DNA of 64,000 bases from assembly GCF_001921865.1 (NCBI RefSeq), contig NZ_MSCT01000009.1, forward strand, positions 248,001 to 312,000. Reading direction: 5' to 3'. Numbering within the stretch: the first letter of the stretch is position 1; every line of letters starts with the position of its first letter. Under the pieces are notes generated by a model. That model saw only the letters and a program-made list of their open reading frames with translations. It ran no database searches and was not told where the DNA came from. This stretch comes from Pseudomonas chlororaphis. Its GTDB lineage: Bacteria > Pseudomonadota > Gammaproteobacteria > Pseudomonadales > Pseudomonadaceae. Shown here one piece after another: positions 42,943-51,664 of the stretch. The position numbers and the translations under genes were made by a program.

Positions 42943-44256
42943 TCAGCGGCCCAGGCGATACTGGTTGTTGCCGCTGCGCTTGGCTTCGTACATGGCCAGG
43001 TCGGCGATGTGGATCAGCTTGTCCATGCTCGGCGCATGGTCGGGGAAGACCGCGACCCCCAGGCTGCTGCCGATGGAGTGCTGGTCGCCGCCGATGGTCA
43101 CTGGCGGCGCCAGTTCGAGGAAAATCTTCTTGCAGATGGCATGGGCTTCGTCCTGCAGGCTCTTGCCGCCCGGCAAGCCTTCCAGGATCACCACGAACTC
43201 GTCGCCGCCGATCCGCGCCACGGTGTCCGACACCCGTAGCATGTTCTGCAAGCGCTTGGCCGTGGTGGCCAGCACCCGGTCCCCGGCGGCGTGGCCGTAC
43301 CGATCGTTGATGGCCTTGAAACCGTTGAGATCGACGAAGACCAGCGCCACCCGGGTGTCGTTCAGCCGTGCCTGTTCCAGGGCCCGGGACAGCCGGTCTT
43401 CCAGGACCAGGCGATTGGGCAGGCCGGTCAGGGTGTCGAAGTGCGCCAGGTGGTGCAACTGGTGGACCGAGTTGCGTTCTTCGGTGATGTCGCGCACCAC
43501 GCCCATCATCTTCACCGTCGTGTCGTGCACGTTCTTCACCACGTTGCCGGTCTCGCGCAGCCAGTGCACGCTGCCGTCGGGCCAGATCACGCGGTATTCC
43601 TCGTCATGGTTCTGCCCGGTTTCCAGGCAGCGGACCTCGCCGGCCCGTACCTTGGCCCGGTCATCCGGGTGCACGCAGGAGCAGAACAGCTCATAGGACG
43701 GGACCACCTCGCCGACCTTGAAGCCGAACATGCCGTAGATGGCCTCCGACCAGAACAGTTTTTCGGTGCCCACATCCCAGTCCCAGGTGCCGATGCGGGC
43801 GAAGTACTGGCTGCGTTTATAACGTTCGGCGTCGTCGAGCTGGCCTGTGGGGGCGGGGGCCGGGTGGATCAGCAGCAGCCGCTCGCCGCCCTGGGGGGCG
43901 GGCAGGCAGGTGAGGTCCAGCGAGAGGAGTTCGCCGCCGTTGCGCACGACCCGCACGCGCGGATGCCGGCCTGCGGCGCAGGCCGGGTCGAGGTCGGGCA
44001 GCCAGTGTGCCAGGGACGTGCCGGCGAGCAGGTTATCGGTCCTGGCCTGGCTGGCGGGGGCCAGGAGTTTGCGGGCGGCCGTGTTGTGCTGACGCACGGT
44101 GCCTGCCGCGTCGACGACCAGCACGCTGTCGGGCAAGCCCTCGAGCAATGTGCGATAACGCTTGAGTTGCCGGCGCGCGACATGCTCGCGGTGCAGCAGC
44201 GCCCCCACCAGCAACAGCGCCAGTGCCGCGCCGAGGCCAAGTTGATACGGAGTCAT
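42943..44256 (-). CDS. diguanylate cyclase with PAS sensor domains
   Basis: The product is 437 residues. An N-terminal membrane helix (LGLGAALALLLVGALLH) is followed by a first PAS-like domain (LLEGLPDSVLVVDAAGT), a second PAS_3-type domain around IGTWDWDV and CVHPDDRAKV, and a C-terminal GGDEF domain with intact RIGGDEF. An RxxD inhibitory site (RVSD) lies five residues before the active site. It should make c-di-GMP from GTP with product feedback. The sensed signal is unknown. The window also has an HD-GYP protein (61062) that could break c-di-GMP down. Confidence 0.9.
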   Translation of the reverse strand: MTPYQLGLGAALALLLVGALLHREHVARRQLKRYRTLLEGLPDSVLVVDAAGTVRQHNTAARKLLAPASQARTDNLLAGTSLAHWLPDLDPACAAGRHPRVRVVRNGGELLSLDLTCLPAPQGGERLLLIHPAPAPTGQLDDAERYKRSQYFARIGTWDWDVGTEKLFWSEAIYGMFGFKVGEVVPSYELFCSCVHPDDRAKVRAGEVRCLETGQNHDEEYRVIWPDGSVHWLRETGNVVKNVHDTTVKMMGVVRDITEERNSVHQLHHLAHFDTLTGLPNRLVLEDRLSRALEQARLNDTRVALVFVDLNGFKAINDRYGHAAGDRVLATTAKRLQNMLRVSDTVARIGGDEFVVILEGLPGGKSLQDEAHAICKKIFLELAPPVTIGGDQHSIGSSLGVAVFPDHAPSMDKLIHIADLAMYEAKRSGNNQYRLGR

Positions 44257-44522
44257 TGAGCAGGGTGCTGCATGTCAGGGGGTGTCCGGCGATTAAGTAG
44301 CACTTAGCAATCTTAATCCACATGGCGTTTTTCGCAGCAGCTTTTCCAGAGGTTGCCGGCACGCTCAAGGGGCACGGTTATGTAGCGAATGGGCAGGCAG
44401 TGATCGGCGGTTCAGCGTGCGCAGACTTCGGCAGATCGCGTGACGCAGGCCATCCAATGTCCGCTGTCCTTGCCCGGTTCCGAGTAGTCATCATCAGACT
44501 GCCTCGTACATTGAACAGGGCG

Positions 44523-45470
44523 TCAGGCATGGTTTCTCCCAAGAAACGCCAGCAACCGCCGATTGACCTCTTCGGCCCGTTCGCTCTGGATCCAGTGCCC
44601 GCAATCCTTCAGCCGATGCTGTTCCAGGTGCGGCACCTTGCCGGGCATACGCTCCAGGGTCCGGGCTTCCAGTTGGCCCACCGGGTCGCGGTCGCCGATC
44701 ATGAACAGCGTGGGTTGGGTCACCTGGCATTCGCCCAGGTGCGCGGTGCGTTGCCAGTTGCGCTCGAAGTTGCGGTACCAGTTCAGGGCGCCGCGAAAGC
44801 CGCGCCCGGCAAAGGTGCGGCGGTACTCTGCGAAGTCCTCGGCGCTGCACCAGGCGGGCGGCGCCTGATGCGCCGGCATGCCGTCGAACAGCCGGGCCTG
44901 GGGGCTTTTGGCGTCCAGCAGGCGTTCGCAGTCGTGCATGAAGTGCAGCAGGGTTCGATCGATGTCGGCGTCCAGTTCCTGTTCGGCGACGCCGGGTTCC
45001 TGGAAGTACAGGATGTAGTTGAAACGCTCGGCGAACAGCTCGCGCATGGTCTCCACGGCCGGGCGTCTGGGGCGGCCGGCGAACGGCACCGAGAGGGTCG
45101 CCAGGGCCGTCACCCGCTGCGGTTCCAGCAGCGCCAGGTGCCAGGCCACCACGGCGCCCCAGTCGTGGCCGACGATGCAGGCCCGCTGCTGGCCCAGGGC
45201 ATCCATCGCCTGTTGGATGTCCGCGCACAGCGTCAGCACGTCGTAGGCCGCCACGTCCTCGGGGGCGCTGCTGTCGCCGTAGCCGCGCATCTGCGGGATC
45301 AGCACCCGGTAGCCGGCGCCAGCCAGCGGCGCGATCTGTTTGCGCCACGAATACCAGCACTCGGGAAAACCGTGCAGCAGCCACACCGGCGGTCCGTCCA
45401 GCGGGCCGGCGGCGTGCACGTGCAGTTCGATGCCGTTGAGCGTCAGGGCGTGGCGGGTGGTCGGGTTCAT
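44523..45470 (-). CDS. alpha/beta hydrolase, epoxide hydrolase-like
   Basis: The product is 315 residues. Motifs are LLHGFPECWYSWR (oxyanion region), VGHDWGA with the nucleophile Asp, GDRDPVG and DCGHWIQ with the base His. Tyr residues in the cap (YFQEPG, NWYRNFERNW) fit epoxide hydrolases rather than esterases. Next upstream on the same strand are an ABM-domain protein and a cytochrome P450, which could make an epoxide, so a shared pathway is plausible. The gap to the ABM gene is 94 bases. Confidence 0.82.
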   Translation of the reverse strand: MNPTTRHALTLNGIELHVHAAGPLDGPPVWLLHGFPECWYSWRKQIAPLAGAGYRVLIPQMRGYGDSSAPEDVAAYDVLTLCADIQQAMDALGQQRACIVGHDWGAVVAWHLALLEPQRVTALATLSVPFAGRPRRPAVETMRELFAERFNYILYFQEPGVAEQELDADIDRTLLHFMHDCERLLDAKSPQARLFDGMPAHQAPPAWCSAEDFAEYRRTFAGRGFRGALNWYRNFERNWQRTAHLGECQVTQPTLFMIGDRDPVGQLEARTLERMPGKVPHLEQHRLKDCGHWIQSERAEEVNRRLLAFLGRNHA

Positions 45471-45564
45471 GGTCGGGGTCCTTGTCTACGGGGCCGGATG
45501 ACCCTAGCAGAAGCCCGGCGACCTTCTGAGCACCATTCATTGGCCGAATGAGCGTCCCGCCGTA

Positions 45565-45912
45565 TTACCCGGCATGGGCCTGGCGGCTGTCCGCCGGCGC
45601 TTGCTGGCGTTGGTCCAACCCGTAGTCGCGGGCCACCGCGGCGACCCGCAGCCGGTAATCGGCGAACAGCTGCGTGCGCCCCAGGGCCTGGGCCCCGCGA
45701 TGCCGTTCCAGGGCGCGCCAGGCGGCGACGGCCTGCTCGTCGCGCCAGAACGACAGGGACAGCAGCTTGTCCGGATCGGCGAGGCTCTGGAAGCGTTCGA
45801 TGGCAATGAAGCCGTCGATCTCCAGCAGCAGCGGTTGCAGGGTGGCGGCAATGTCCAGGTAACGCTGGCGGTGGTGCGGGTGCGGCAGGACTTCGAAAAT
45901 CACGGCGATCAT
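45565..45912 (-). CDS. antibiotic biosynthesis monooxygenase (ABM) domain protein
   Basis: The product is 115 residues, beginning MIAVIFEVLPHPHHRQRYLD. Features of the ABM fold include IDGFIAIERFQSLADP, then LLSLSFWRDEQAVAAWR and a His in ERHRGAQ. Its ATG overlaps the P450 stop (ATGA), so the two are translated together. It may be a small monooxygenase, an isomerase or a heme-linked accessory to the P450. The last about 15 residues are polar and specific to this protein. Confidence 0.8.
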   Translation of the reverse strand: MIAVIFEVLPHPHHRQRYLDIAATLQPLLLEIDGFIAIERFQSLADPDKLLSLSFWRDEQAVAAWRALERHRGAQALGRTQLFADYRLRVAAVARDYGLDQRQQAPADSRQAHAG

Positions 45913-47057
45913 CGGCGGGTCTCCGGCAGAGTGTGGAACAGGGGAATGCGCCCGTTGAGCGACGGTTTGTAGGTCCAGCCGACGTTGGGGCCGATCAGGT
46001 CCGTGTGTGGCAGCAGCGCGCCGACCACGGCACTGGCGATGCCCAGGGCCAGGGCCTGGCCGGGGCACTGGTGGCGGCCGCTGCCGAAGCTGAAACTGCG
46101 GCGTTCCGGGCGCTCCAGCAGCAGGCGGTCCGGCTGCGGGTTCAACTGTGGGTCGCGATTGGCCGAGGCCAGCAGCACCAGCACCACATCCCCGGGGGCG
46201 AGCGTCGCCCCGGCGAGGGTGCAGGGCGCGACGACGAAACGCCGGGTGTTCTGCACCGGCGGATCGATGCGCTGCACTTCGGCCAGCAGCAGGTCGACCC
46301 GCTCGGGCGCCGCGCGCAGTTGCGCACGTAACCGGCTATCGCCCAGCAGGGCGCAAAGGCTGTTGCCGATCAGCCCGGCGCTGGCCTCGAAGGCCTGGGA
46401 CAACAGGCCGATCAGGTTGGCGATCAGACGGTCGCGCGGCTGGCCGGCAAAGCCGCTGACGATCCGCTGCAACAACGGGCTGACGGGCGCCTGATCGAGC
46501 AGGGCGGCGAACCGCACCGCCAGTTGCTCGGCCGCTCCGTGGGCGGCCGCGAGCTGCGCCGGACTGCTGGTGGGCGACAGGCAGGCGACGAAGTCCGCCG
46601 TAAGGCCGGCAAGCGCCGGCAGCGGCTGGTCGGGAAAACCCAGCAGCCCGGCGACCACCGCCACCGGCAACAGGAACTGGGCGTCGTGCAGCCTGGCGCT
46701 GGCAGCGCTCGGCAGGCCCGGCAGCAGGGCGCTTACCCGCTGGCGGAGGTCCTCGGCGTGCACCTGGCCCAGGGCCGGCTCGACGGCGGCCCGCGGGCAA
46801 CGCTGGCGCTCGCCGTCGTTCATCCGCATCAGTCGGGCGAAGACCTGGCCGGCGGCGCCTTCGGCGATGGCCCGGGGCACCGGTTCATGAGCGGGGCGCA
46901 CCCGGCATTGCGGGTGGGCCAGCACCGCGGCCACGGTTTCGGCGCTGCTGGCCAGCCACAGCCCCGATGCGGGGTCGAAAGCCAGTCCGGCCCGGGTCCG
47001 CAGGCTGGCGTAGTAAGGGTAGGGGTCGGCGTGGGTGACGGCGGTGAGCGGGTCCAT
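45909..47057 (-). CDS. cytochrome P450
   Basis: The product is 382 residues, typical of soluble bacterial class I P450s. The heme-binding motif is FSFGSGRHQCPGQALALG with the Cys ligand, and the ExxR motif is EVQR. The I-helix region reads AFEASAGLIGN and lacks the usual acid-Thr pair for oxygen activation, which suggests an unusual reaction or substrate-assisted chemistry. No ferredoxin or reductase gene is adjacent. It leads an operon with an ABM-domain gene, is perhaps followed by an epoxide hydrolase, and is divergent from an ArsR-type regulator. Confidence 0.88.
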   Translation of the reverse strand: MDPLTAVTHADPYPYYASLRTRAGLAFDPASGLWLASSAETVAAVLAHPQCRVRPAHEPVPRAIAEGAAGQVFARLMRMNDGERQRCPRAAVEPALGQVHAEDLRQRVSALLPGLPSAASARLHDAQFLLPVAVVAGLLGFPDQPLPALAGLTADFVACLSPTSSPAQLAAAHGAAEQLAVRFAALLDQAPVSPLLQRIVSGFAGQPRDRLIANLIGLLSQAFEASAGLIGNSLCALLGDSRLRAQLRAAPERVDLLLAEVQRIDPPVQNTRRFVVAPCTLAGATLAPGDVVLVLLASANRDPQLNPQPDRLLLERPERRSFSFGSGRHQCPGQALALGIASAVVGALLPHTDLIGPNVGWTYKPSLNGRIPLFHTLPETRR

Positions 47058-47139
47058 GGCGTGCGGCCTTATTCGCGAGGGAGAAAGTGTTGCTACTATC
47101 GGCAACCTGCGAGGGGCACGATTCGTCCGGGAGCGAACT

Positions 47140-47910
47140 ATGCATGCACAACAGCACGACAGCGCGGTATCCCAGGTCGCCGCGGCGATTGCCGAACCGG
47201 CGCGGACGAAAATGCTCTGCGCGTTGATGGATGGCCATGCGCGCACCAGCACCGAGCTGGCGGCGATCGCCGAGGTCAGCGCCTCCACGGCCAGCGCGCA
47301 CCTGGGCAGGCTCAAGGAGCTGGCCCTGGTGCGCCTGCATATCCAGGGTCGCCACCGTTACTACAGCCTTGCCGACCCGCGCGTGGCCCAGGCCCTGGAG
47401 GCGCTGATGGTGATCGGCCACAACCTCGCGCCGGGCTTCAGCCCGCGTACCCCGGACCGCCTGCAGTTCGCCCGGACCTGCTACGACCATATGGCCGGCA
47501 CCCTGGCGGTGCAGTTGCATGATCGCCTGCTGCAAGCCGGCTGGTTGCTGGAGCCGCAGGAGGACGCCGGGGAGTACCACGTGAGCGCGGCAGGCGTGGA
47601 GTTCTTTGCCGGGTTGGGGATCGATGCGCAGGCCCTGGCCGGCTTGCGTCGGCGCTTTGCCTGCCCGTGCCTGGACTGGAGCATGCGCCGTCCGCACCTG
47701 GGCGGTGCGCTGGGGGCCGCGTTGTTGCAGCAGGCCATCCGGCGCCAATGGCTGACCCAGGACCTGGACAGCCGGGCGCTGGGGTTGACCACGCTGGGGC
47801 GCAAGGAACTGGCCCGCCGGTTCGCCCTTCAGCTGGCCGAGCCGGCCAGCCCGGCCGCCCGCGCCGTCAGTGCTTCCAGACCGGCAAGCCCATCGGCGCG
47901 GACCTCCTGA
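47140..47910 (+). CDS. ArsR-family regulator with C-terminal extension, probable controller of the P450 operon
   Basis: The product is 256 residues, about twice a classic ArsR. The winged helix is at residues about 10-90 (STELAAIAEVSASTASAHLGRL). The C-terminal part contains FACPCLDWSMRRPHLGGALG, with Cys-x-Cys and His that could bind a metal or heme. This extended form is a known ArsR-like subgroup of unclear ligand. It is divergent from the P450 gene with 82 bases between the starts. The start MHAQQHDSAVSQV at 47140 follows GGGAGCG. Confidence 0.82.
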   Translation: MHAQQHDSAVSQVAAAIAEPARTKMLCALMDGHARTSTELAAIAEVSASTASAHLGRLKELALVRLHIQGRHRYYSLADPRVAQALEALMVIGHNLAPGFSPRTPDRLQFARTCYDHMAGTLAVQLHDRLLQAGWLLEPQEDAGEYHVSAAGVEFFAGLGIDAQALAGLRRRFACPCLDWSMRRPHLGGALGAALLQQAIRRQWLTQDLDSRALGLTTLGRKELARRFALQLAEPASPAARAVSASRPASPSARTS

Positions 47911-47952
47911 CATTCCTCTGACCTGCCTCTGCATCCGCCTGGAGCCTTCACC

Positions 47953-48450
47953 ATGCTTATCGTCTTCAGTGGCCTGCCCGGCACCGGCAAGACCACCATC
48001 GCCCGGACCCTGGCCCGCCAGTTGGGGGCGACTTATGTGCGGGTCGACACGATCGAGCAAGCGCTGCGCAACGGCGGGTTGGCGGATGTCGGCAAGGCCG
48101 GGTACGAGGTCGCCAATGCCCTGGCCCGCAGCAACCTGGCCCTGGGGCACGCGGTGGTGGCCGACTGCGTCAATCCGGTCGACGAGAGCCGTGAGGCCTG
48201 GCGGAGCGTTGCCGAGGCCGGGCAGGTTCACCTGCTCGATGTCGAGGTGGTCTGCACGGATGCCGCCGAGCACCGACGCCGAGTGGAGAACCGCGAGCTG
48301 GACGTGCCCGGCCTGCGTCCGCCGAGCTGGCAGTCGGTGCTCGATCATGAGTACCAGCCCTGGAGCGGCGAGCGCTTGCAACTGGATACGGCGGTGCTGA
48401 CGCCGGAAGATGCGGTGCGGATGATCGTTGGGCATCTGCACGTGCTTTAG
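47953..48450 (+). CDS. small P-loop kinase/ATPase
   Basis: The product is 165 residues. The Walker A motif is GLPGTGKTT near residue 7, with VRVDTIEQAL in the place of the substrate or magnesium site, and a helical lid containing ENRELDVPGLR. The fold is that of small-molecule kinases such as adenylylsulfate, gluconate or antibiotic kinases; the substrate is unknown. It lies 42 bases after the ArsR gene and may share its transcript. Confidence 0.8.
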   Translation: MLIVFSGLPGTGKTTIARTLARQLGATYVRVDTIEQALRNGGLADVGKAGYEVANALARSNLALGHAVVADCVNPVDESREAWRSVAEAGQVHLLDVEVVCTDAAEHRRRVENRELDVPGLRPPSWQSVLDHEYQPWSGERLQLDTAVLTPEDAVRMIVGHLHVL

Positions 48451-49300
48451 CGCCAAATCGATAAACAACGCAATGTCCGCTTCAGCGGATAAATTCGGCG
48501 AACGTTAATCCTTCAGGCGCGAACCGGGCGCGGTCGAAAAGATTCGACTCGATTGTGTCCGACAGTTTTACAAACTAGCGCTGGCGCAAATCGAAAATTG
48601 CGCCAATAGTTGGCCCTGTTGGGTGTTTCGTTCATCGTTGGTGCGTTTTCCAGACCGCTAATGGTGCGCCGTTCTTTTTCTCGGCAGGCCGCATCAACTC
48701 TTGCTTTGCGCAAAGCGTTATCCGCTGCTTTGCGAAAAATCCCCTTGTCAGGGCAAAAAATCCTTCCTCGACAGTTTCTGCCCTCTTTTCGTTCGCGCCA
48801 GTGTTGTGCAACGCGGTTTTCGCGGCCCCAGGGATAAAACGTTTCAGCCTCAAGCTGGAAAGGCGTCCGTCATGGGCCGGGTCAATCTGTCGTCGCAGGG
48901 CCGTGGTTTTATCCGCGAGGATTTTATCGAGAGGGAACAGGGTTTGGGCACAGCGATTGCTAAAGCAGATAGACAGCCTTTGAATTCAAACGAAGTGTGC
49001 TGTTGAAGTTTCGGAAAACTTTCAGTTTGAAAGTTCATATTAAAACCAAAAAAGGAGGTGGCGAATTTCCATACCCAATGGACGTCAGCGCGGGCGATCC
49101 ATTGCCAAAAATCCATGCGAGAAGTTTCGCCAAACGACTGGCGTCAATTAAGGGGGAGTCCCGACTGCATCGATCGGGATATTCAACACGCACAATGAGG
49201 TGCTTAACGGAACAGTATCTATCGCCCAGCGTAAGGCCCGATTTATTGAAGCAGAGCGTTTAAATAAAAAGCCGTTTAAACCACGGCGAGGAGTTGGGGT
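48451..49300. other. 850-base AT-richer leader region without a supported gene
   Basis: This is the longest gene-free space in the window and is visibly richer in A/T than its neighbours. It holds TGTC-C-GACA (48556-48564), a perfect 14-bp palindrome GCTTTGCGCAAAGC (48703-48716) with GCTTTGCG repeated directly at 48727-48734, a very strong ribosome-site sequence AAAAGGAGGTGG (49050-49061) with no ATG, GTG or TTG at proper distance, and a hairpin TCCCGA-N9-TCGGGA (49159-49179). No short frame has protein-like sequence. It may contain a small RNA or a long regulatory leader of the ATP-grasp operon. Confidence 0.5.
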
Positions 49301-50710
49301 ATGTCCCGTGCTTTTTTTAACGAAATGTATGATGCCAGTGGTGGCTGCCGCCCCCATTACCAGGAGTTCGCCCGGTGGCTGGCGGACACGCCCCTGGAGC
49401 TGCTGGACCAGCGTCGTCGCGAAGCCGACCTGCTGTTCCACCGCGCTGGCATCACCTTCACGTTGTACGGTGACGAGCAAGGCACTGAACGGCTGATTCC
49501 CTTCGATATCATTCCGCGCAGCATCAAGGCCAGCGAATGGCGCAACGTCGAGCGCGGCTGCATCCAGCGGGTCCAGGCCTTGAACCTGTTCTTGGCCGAC
49601 ATCTACCACGGGCAACGCATTCTCAAGGAAGGCATCATCCCGGCCGAACAGGTGCTGGCCAACGAGGGTTACCAGGTGGCGATGCAGGGCCTGGACCTGC
49701 ACCGCAATATCTATTCGCATATCTCCGGCGTCGACCTGGTGCGCGACGGCGACGGCAGCTACTACGTGCTGGAAGACAACCTGCGTACCCCCAGCGGCGT
49801 GAGCTACATGCTCGAAGACCGCAAGATGATGATGCGCCTGTTCCCCGAGCTGTTCGCCGCGCAGCGCGTGGCGCCCATCGACCACTACCCGAACCTGTTG
49901 CTCGACACCCTGAAAAGCTCCAGCCCGCTGGACAACCCGACGGTGGTGGTGCTGACCCCCGGGCGTTTCAACAGCGCCTATTTCGAGCACGCCTTCCTTG
50001 CCCGCGAGATGGGCGTGGAGCTGGTGGAAGGCGCCGACCTGTTCGTGCGCGACGACCGGGTATTCATGCGCACCACTTCCGGCGCCCAGGCGGTGGACGT
50101 GATCTACCGCCGGCTCGACGACGCCTTCCTCGACCCCTTGTCGTTCAACCCCGACTCGATGCTCGGCGTGCCTGGGCTGATCGCCGCCTACCGTTGCGGC
50201 AACGTGGTGCTGGCCAACGCAGTGGGCACCGGGGTGGCGGACGACAAGTCGATCTACCCCTATGTCGACGACATGATCCGCTTCTACCTGAGCGAGGAAC
50301 CGATCCTGAAGAACGTGCCGACCTGGCAATGCCGCAAGCCGGCGGAGCTGTCCCACGTGCTGGCCCACCTGCCGGAGCTGGTGGTCAAGGAAACCCAGGG
50401 CTCCGGCGGCTACGGCATGCTGGTGGGGCCGGCCTCCACGGCGGCGGAAATCGAAGACTTCCGCGCCCGGCTCAAGGCCCGCCCGGAGGCCTATATCGCC
50501 CAGCCGACGCTGTCGCTGTCGACGTGCCCGACCTTTGTCGAGAACGGCATCGCCCCACGACATATCGACCTGCGCCCGTTCGTCTTGTCGGGCAGCGAAA
50601 CCCGCCTGGTGCCCGGCGGCCTGACGCGCGTGGCCTTGCGCGAAGGCTCGCTGGTGGTGAACTCGTCGCAGGGCGGCGGCACCAAGGACACCTGGGTAGT
50701 GGAGGATTAA
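49301..50710 (+). CDS. circularly permuted ATP-grasp type 2 protein
   Basis: The product is 469 residues, beginning MSRAFFNEMYDASGG. The permuted ATP-grasp features include HISGVDLVRDGDGSYYVLED, RTPSGVSYMLEDR, VIYRRLDDAFLDPLSF, then VVKETQGSGGYGM and PRHIDLRPFVL near the end. The family is predicted to form amide bonds using ATP, with acyl-phosphate chemistry. The next two genes, alpha-E and a transglutaminase, always accompany it in many bacteria. GAGGAG lies about 9 bases before the ATG. No substrate has been established for this system to my knowledge. Confidence 0.87.
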   Translation: MSRAFFNEMYDASGGCRPHYQEFARWLADTPLELLDQRRREADLLFHRAGITFTLYGDEQGTERLIPFDIIPRSIKASEWRNVERGCIQRVQALNLFLADIYHGQRILKEGIIPAEQVLANEGYQVAMQGLDLHRNIYSHISGVDLVRDGDGSYYVLEDNLRTPSGVSYMLEDRKMMMRLFPELFAAQRVAPIDHYPNLLLDTLKSSSPLDNPTVVVLTPGRFNSAYFEHAFLAREMGVELVEGADLFVRDDRVFMRTTSGAQAVDVIYRRLDDAFLDPLSFNPDSMLGVPGLIAAYRCGNVVLANAVGTGVADDKSIYPYVDDMIRFYLSEEPILKNVPTWQCRKPAELSHVLAHLPELVVKETQGSGGYGMLVGPASTAAEIEDFRARLKARPEAYIAQPTLSLSTCPTFVENGIAPRHIDLRPFVLSGSETRLVPGGLTRVALREGSLVVNSSQGGGTKDTWVVED

Positions 50711-50713
50711 GCC

Positions 50714-51664
50714 ATGCTTTCAAGAACCGCTGCGGACCTCTACTGGATGTCCCGTTACCTGGAGCGTGCCGAGAACCTGGCGCGCATGCTCGAAGTCAGT
50801 TACTCGCTGTCGCTGATGCCCCAAGCGGGGCGCACCGACGGTCATGCCGAGCTGGCGATGTCGCTGCTGGCCGCCGGCACCCTGGACGATTACAACCAGC
50901 GCTACGGCGAGCTGAACACCGAGCGCATGCTGCATTTCTTCGCCCTCGACGAGACCAACCCCGGCAGCATCTATTGCTGCCTGCGGGCGGCGCGGACCAA
51001 CGCCCACGCGGTGCGCGGGCGGATCACCGCGGACATGTGGGAAAACATCAACGCCACCTGGCTGGAAATGCGCAACATCGCCAAGAACGGCCTGGGGCGC
51101 TACGGCATCAGCCACTTCTGCGAGTGGGTCAAGGAGCGCTCGCACCTGTTCCGCGGCGCGACCTCGGGCACCATCATGCGCAACGACGCCTATTGCTTCA
51201 TTCGCCTGGGCACCTTTATCGAGCGCGCCGACAACACCCTGCGCCTCTTGGACGTGCGCTTTGAGATGTTCGGCGAGGAGTCGGAGGAGGTCAGCGACAA
51301 CTCGGCCCGCGGCTACTACCAGTGGAGCGCCTTGCTCCGCGCCTTGTCGTCGTTCGAGGCGTTCAACGAGATCTACCGCAACGCGCCGGGCGCCGAGCAG
51401 GTGTCCGAGATGCTGCTGTTGCGCGCCGACGTACCGCGTTCGCTGCATGCCTGCGTCGAGGAGCTGGACCAGATCCTCGCCAGCCTGCCGGGCAGCAACG
51501 GCCGCCCGGCCCAGCGCCTGGCCGCCGAGCTGAACGCGCGGCTGCGCTACACCGGGATCGACGAGATCCTCGGTTCGGGGCTGCACCTGTGGCTGACCGA
51601 CTTCATTGCCCAGATCCGCCATCTGGGGCAGACCGTCCACGAATCCTACCTGGAGGTCGTATGA
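50714..51664 (+). CDS. alpha-E domain protein
   Basis: The product is 316 residues, starting MLSRTAADLYWMSRYLERAE. It is almost all alpha-helical with conserved RYLERAENLARML, GRYGISHFCEWVKERS and FIERADNTLRLLDVR segments, the alpha-E family. It lies three bases after the ATP-grasp stop and overlaps the transglutaminase start by four bases (ATGA), so the three genes are one translation unit. Its biochemical role is unknown; it may present the substrate to the ATP-grasp enzyme or regulate it. Confidence 0.87.
   Translation: MLSRTAADLYWMSRYLERAENLARMLEVSYSLSLMPQAGRTDGHAELAMSLLAAGTLDDYNQRYGELNTERMLHFFALDETNPGSIYCCLRAARTNAHAVRGRITADMWENINATWLEMRNIAKNGLGRYGISHFCEWVKERSHLFRGATSGTIMRNDAYCFIRLGTFIERADNTLRLLDVRFEMFGEESEEVSDNSARGYYQWSALLRALSSFEAFNEIYRNAPGAEQVSEMLLLRADVPRSLHACVEELDQILASLPGSNGRPAQRLAAELNARLRYTGIDEILGSGLHLWLTDFIAQIRHLGQTVHESYLEVV

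Noticed and set aside
49050..49150. A strong ribosome site followed by an ATT codon and 27 sense codons.
   Set aside because: ATT starts are very rare and the encoded peptide has no protein-like pattern. It is reported only as a feature of the leader.
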